Source: Cupriavidus sp. UYMMa02A (GTDB lineage: Bacteria > Pseudomonadota > Gammaproteobacteria > Burkholderiales > Burkholderiaceae). Taken from it: a DNA stretch of 64,000 nt. Made by a program: the position numbers and the translations under genes. Where the stretch lies: contig LRMT01000020.1 in NCBI GenBank assembly GCA_001725945.1, positions 43,260 to 107,259 of the forward strand, in the 5' to 3' direction. A model generated the notes under the pieces. That model saw only the letters and a program-made list of their open reading frames with translations. It was not told the DNA's origin and searched no databases. Below are positions 61,659 to 64,000 of the stretch, piece by piece; within the stretch, counting starts at the first letter, position 1, and every line of letters begins with the position of its first letter.

Positions 61659-62660
61659 TCATTCCTGTGCCGCACCGCTCGACTTGACCAGTGCCGCCCA
61701 GGCCGCCGTATCGCTGCGCATCTGCGCGGCAAAGGCGCTGCGGGACTGAGGGGCGTAGCGCATGCCGAGCGTTTCGGCCTGCGCCTTGATGGCGGGATCG
61801 CGCATGGCTGCGGCCGTGGCGCGCTCAAGTCGGTCGACAATATCGGTCGGCGTGCGCGCGGGCGCGAACAAGGCGAACCAGCTGTCGACGCCGAACGCGA
61901 CCCCGGATTCGGCAAACGTCGGCACATCGGGGAGCGCGGGCGAGCGCTCCGAGCCGGTGACGGCCAGCGCCCTCACCTTGCCGCCACGAATCAGCGGCAG
62001 CGTGCCGGCCAGGTCGGACATGGCCACGGGCAGCGTGCCGCCGATCACGTCGGTCAGCATCGGGTTGACGCCCTTGTACGGGATATGGCGCAGGTGGATG
62101 CCGCTCAATACGTTGAGGCTCTCGCCGGCCAGGTGGCCGCCCGAGCCAGTGCCCCACGAGCCATAGGTCAGGTCCGCGCCCGGCCGCTTGGCCGCCGTCA
62201 TCAGCGCGCGCAGGTCGCGGCCGGCAAAGGCGGGACCGGCGATCAGCACATTGCCGCCATAGAAGAGCCGGCTCACGGGCACGAAGTCGCGCAACGGGTC
62301 ATAAGGGAGTTTGGGGAAGATAGCCGGAGCGATCGCATGCGTGGCGGAGATGCCGAGCACCAGCGTGTAGCCGTCCGGCGCGGCACGCGCGACCTGCGCC
62401 GAGCCGATGGTGCCGGTCGCGCCGGCTACGTTCTCCACGACGACGGTCTGGCCAAGTTCCTTGGACAGGCCCGCTGCCAGCAGCCGGCCGACCACGTCGG
62501 TGCCGCCGCCCGCCGGAAACGGTACGACAAGGCGGATCGGCTTGTCGGGATAAGGCCCTGCGTGCGCGATGGGTGTGGCCGCGCAGAGTGCCGCCACGGC
62601 GAGCGCGCCCAGTCCGCGCAGCGCCATGCGCCGCCGCCGCAAGTGCGTCTGAAAGTGCAT
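61659..62660 (-). CDS. Bug/TctC-family periplasmic solute-binding protein
   Basis: Intact, 333 residues from ATG 62660. A signal peptide ends AHA-GP. GPYPDKPIRLVVPFPAGGGT, LGQTVVVENVAGATGTIGSA, LTYGSWGTGSGGHLAGESLN and HIPYKGVNPMLTDVIGGTLP are Bug motifs. The ligand is unknown. It lies between the CoA-ligase and the DUF1254 gene on the same strand, which suggests an uptake-activation cluster for an organic acid. Confidence 0.9.
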   Translation of the reverse strand: MHFQTHLRRRRMALRGLGALAVAALCAATPIAHAGPYPDKPIRLVVPFPAGGGTDVVGRLLAAGLSKELGQTVVVENVAGATGTIGSAQVARAAPDGYTLVLGISATHAIAPAIFPKLPYDPLRDFVPVSRLFYGGNVLIAGPAFAGRDLRALMTAAKRPGADLTYGSWGTGSGGHLAGESLNVLSGIHLRHIPYKGVNPMLTDVIGGTLPVAMSDLAGTLPLIRGGKVRALAVTGSERSPALPDVPTFAESGVAFGVDSWFALFAPARTPTDIVDRLERATAAAMRDPAIKAQAETLGMRYAPQSRSAFAAQMRSDTAAWAALVKSSGAAQE

Positions 62661-62750
62661 GCTTGTCTCCTTTTTTGTTGAGGCACTACTGCGAAGCAGG
62701 TACCGTCTGTGCGGGCATCCTTGCTACGGTGTCGGGTTGCGCGCCGTTCG

Positions 62751-64000
62751 TTACGGGGCGGCGGGCATGTCCGCGCGAAGCGTGACGACCGCGTCCGCCG
62801 CCACCAGCCCTTGCGCGGTGACGATGAAAGGATTGATCTCGAGCGTATCCAGCCGATCCCCCAGTTCCGACGCGAGTTGCGACACGCTGGCCAGCACCCG
62901 GGCTGCAGCGTCCAGGTCCACGCAAGGATGGCCCCGGTGCCCTTCGCACAGCGCGGCGGCCCGGCTCTCGCGCAGCATGGCGCGCGCCTGTTCGCGCGAC
63001 AGGGGCGCCAGTCCGCAGGCGGTCTGGCGGAAGATCTCGACGGCCGTGCCGCCGATGCCCGCCAGCGCGACCAGCCCGAACACCGGGTCGCGCCGTACGC
63101 CGACCATCACCTCGCCCCAGCCGCGCACCATGCGCGCGACCAGCACGCCATCAAACTCGACGGCGTTGCCGCTGTCCGTGCGCATGCCGGCAACAGCCTG
63201 CGCCATGCGACCGAAGGCATCACGCACTGCCGGCGCGTCGCCAAGATTGAGCGCCACGCCGCCCACATCGCTCTTGTGCAGGATGTCGCGCGAACACAGT
63301 TTGACCACCACCGGGTAGCCGAGGTCTTCGGCAATGCGCACGGCCTCGTCGGCATCGCGTGCCAGGCCGTGCGGGGCCACCGGCACCCCGGCGTCGGCGA
63401 GCAGGCGCATGGCCTCGTACTCGGACAGCGCCGTGGCAGCGGGCGGTACATCGCGCAGCAAATCGGCCTGCGTCGCGCGTCGTGGATGCGTGCCTGCCGA
63501 GGCCTGCGCTTCGCGCGCATCTTCCAGCGCCGCCGCATGCGCCAGCGTGGCGACGGCTTCCACCGCGTGGCCCGGTTCGCGGAATACCAGGCAGCCGCGA
63601 GCTTCCAGCCACGCGCGCTTGTCGTCATCGACGATGCCGGACAGCAACAGCGGCGCGGCGTCCGGCTCCTCGCTCAGCGCGCCGATGGTTTGCTGCAGCT
63701 CCGGCCACAGCCGCGGGGCATTGGCGCCGCCGGCCAGGAATGCCGTGACGCAACCGTAGGCGCCACTGCGCGCCACGTTTGCGATGGCATCCATGAGCGC
63801 GCGGCTGCGCTACGACCTGCCCCGTCACGTCGATCGGATTGGCGGTGCTCGCGAACGGGATCGCGGCGCGCAGCGCCTCGGCCGCGGCATCGGGCATCGG
63901 CGGCAGCGGCAGGCCCAGCTCTTCGGCGCGGTCGGCCATCATGATGCCGACGCCTCCCGACACCGTGACGATCGCGAGCGGCGTGGTGGCCGCGGCGGCG
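62751..64000 (-). CDS. Acyl-CoA synthetase (ADP-forming type), 3' part; runs off the window, one frameshift
   Basis: The last about 415 codons of an NDP-forming acyl-CoA synthetase. Left part ASTANPIDVTGQVVAQPRA (CoA-binding/ligase region), a frameshift near 63795, then the ATP-grasp domain: LSEYEAMRLLADAGVPVAPH, LGYPVVVKLCSRDILHKSDV, RRDPVFGLVALAGIGGTAVE and LDTLEINPFIVTAQGLVAAD. It activates an organic acid with CoA. The 5' end is outside the window. The substrate is unknown. Confidence 0.85.

Noticed and set aside
60792..62681. 629-codon rightward ORF over the DUF1254 and Bug genes
   Set aside because: It is antisense to two well-supported proteins and is Arg/Gly/His-rich without domains.
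1..64000. Programmed frameshifting as explanation of split genes
   Set aside because: The breaks lie at unrelated sites in about 30 unrelated genes and lack slippery heptamers; single-base loss is simpler.

Overview
This is a 64 kb, GC-rich stretch of a beta-proteobacterial chromosome. Family Burkholderiaceae is likely and a Cupriavidus/Ralstonia-type organism is the best guess. The basis is a phasin, a 3-hydroxybutyrate locus, three Bug/TctC-type solute receptors, a DUF1254 protein, a tandem glycine riboswitch ahead of a DadA-type gene, and CCCCTCTCCC palindromes between genes. I see no rRNA, tRNA, IS element, prophage or CRISPR array.

Data quality dominates the reading. About 30 of roughly 45 genes carry at least one frameshift. 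Nearly every one can be repaired by restoring one base to a short run, usually GG or CC. I therefore describe these genes as frameshift-split but probably intact in the organism. A few larger lesions (a 3-hydroxybutyrate dehydrogenase stump, a porin 3' stump, an indel pair in an outer-membrane efflux gene) cannot be explained that way.

Layout. 0-3 kb: a PaaX-type regulator, a secreted YbhB/PEBP-like protein and a secreted phytase-type esterase-like protein. 3-5 kb: a chemoreceptor with a sigma-28-like promoter. 5-18 kb: a leftward ABC-transporter-dependent (group 2-like) capsule locus, read 5' to 3' as kpsF-kpsM-kpsT-kpsE-kpsD, a large two-module glycosyltransferase, a hexapeptide acyltransferase, a right-handed beta-helix (pectate-lyase-3-like) protein, kpsC and kpsS. 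Most junctions are 4-bp overlaps or very short. 18-20 kb: a CPA1 antiporter and a small DUF2892 membrane protein.

20-34 kb: the most unusual region. A chaperone-usher fimbrial operon (subunit, chaperone, usher, two-domain tip protein) is flanked on both sides by a BvgAS/EvgAS-like pair, each made of a LuxR-type response regulator and a hybrid histidine kinase with receiver and Hpt domains. One regulator has lost its phospho-acceptor Asp and the other key receiver residues, so it is a pseudo-receiver. The other regulator is canonical. Phased TAAGG-type repeats precede the fimbrial operon, and related dyads precede the canonical regulator.

34-42 kb: a phasin and a four-gene RND-like/ABC-2 export system (OMF, HlyD-type protein, RbbA-like fused ABC protein, permease). 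42-45 kb: a 3-hydroxybutyrate (GntP permease) locus with its divergent sigma-54 activator, a GG-N10-GC promoter, upstream dyads, and a gutted dehydrogenase. 45-49 kb: glycine-riboswitch-controlled dadA, gdhA and a DeoR regulator. 49-54 kb: 2-aminoethylphosphonate degradation (phnY, GntR regulator, phnW) plus a DMT transporter. 54-59 kb: glucarate catabolism (Bug receptor, gudD, FadR-type regulator, ketoglutarate semialdehyde dehydrogenase). 59-64 kb: a porin stump, two Bug receptors, a DUF1254 protein and the start of an acyl-CoA synthetase running off the right edge.
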